DNA of 64,000 bases from Hsuehochloa calcarea (taxonomy: Eukaryota > Streptophyta > Magnoliopsida > Poales > Poaceae), in the NCBI GenBank assembly GCA_036346395.1, contig CM070599.1:14251232-14315231 (forward strand), in the 5' to 3' direction. A program made the position numbers and the translations under genes. Below are positions 64,000 to 64,000 of this stretch, one piece after another. Position 1 is the stretch's first letter. Each line of letters opens with the position of its first letter. The notes below the pieces were generated by a model. That model had not been told where the DNA came from. It did no database searches and saw only the letters and a list, made by a program, of their open reading frames with translations.

Positions 64000-64000
64000 G

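Larger units (their letters stand above)
59723..64000 (-). mobile_element. Copia element B (SIRE/Maximus-like), 3' part, runs off the right edge
   Basis: Minus strand: RNase H and RT (62969-63999), 3' spacer with polypurine tract, then the 3' LTR (59723-61575). The left duplication would be CAACC (59718-59722); its partner is outside. Domain sequence and spacer are related to copia A, but the LTR belongs to a different family. It sits in a family-S LTR. Confidence 0.88.

Noticed and set aside
1..64000. tRNA, rRNA, miRNA or simple centromere satellite
   Set aside because: None recognised by eye; a dedicated scan (tRNAscan, Rfam, tandem-repeat search) would be needed to exclude short ones.

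Overview
This is a plant nuclear window, most likely from a grass and probably Oryza or a close relative. The evidence is one intronless GC-rich UDP-glycosyltransferase with grass-style codon use, Helitron ends of the rice type (TCTAT...ATTAAAGCG at the 5' end; a GC hairpin then CTAG|T at the 3' end), and dense nested LTR retrotransposons of copia and gypsy type. No bacterial, organellar, tRNA or rRNA feature was recognised. I see two plausible host protein genes: the glycosyltransferase at 8525-9943, and an unrecognised two-exon gene whose exons lie at about 18733-18814 and 43902-44420.

Layout, left to right. 1-1648 is a minus-strand gypsy LTR that leaves the window. It sits on a fragment of a copia LTR of family B (1649-2370), followed by a decayed minus-strand gypsy LTR with the end of its pol (2371-3880). 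3904-8030 is an old multi-exon coiled-coil gene, probably transposon-derived, cut by a 1.7-kb solo LTR of family S (4979-6692). The UGT follows. 9944-12697 is a patchwork: CACTA-like subterminal sequence, a 250-bp short LTR with primer-binding site, and a gypsy G-family LTR fragment. 12698-17900 is a non-autonomous Helitron carrying captured aminopeptidase M1 exons, with a second small Helitron directly downstream (17902-18222).

The centre (18839-43836) is a 25-kb nest. Copia element P (plus strand, 218-bp LTRs, target-site duplication CAGGT) contains a solo family-B LTR (AGTCT) and gypsy element G (ACATC). The 5' LTR of G contains the 11-kb minus-strand copia element A (ATTTA). Removing P and one duplication leaves an 86-bp intron that joins two open exons in phase, so the nest appears to have grown inside a short intron.

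Right side. 46890-54208 is a solo gypsy LTR R (TAATT) holding a 2.5-kb non-autonomous LTR element (TGTGT). It is followed by a CACTA-like terminus, a decayed gypsy element R2 (5' LTR, gag, protease, RT, part of RNase H; 54411-58848), a minus-strand family-S LTR fragment, and a minus-strand family-B copia element running off the right edge (59723-64000).

The most unusual sequence feature is that copia families A and B, related in their internal regions, carry dense arrays of short palindromes near both ends of their LTRs. The layout is the same but the motif differs: CGGAAGTTCCG in A, GGTCGGACCG or GGTCCGACCG in B. Nearly all transposon reading frames are broken by stops or frameshifts. Many differences between paired LTRs are single-base indels, so base-level quality should be kept in mind.
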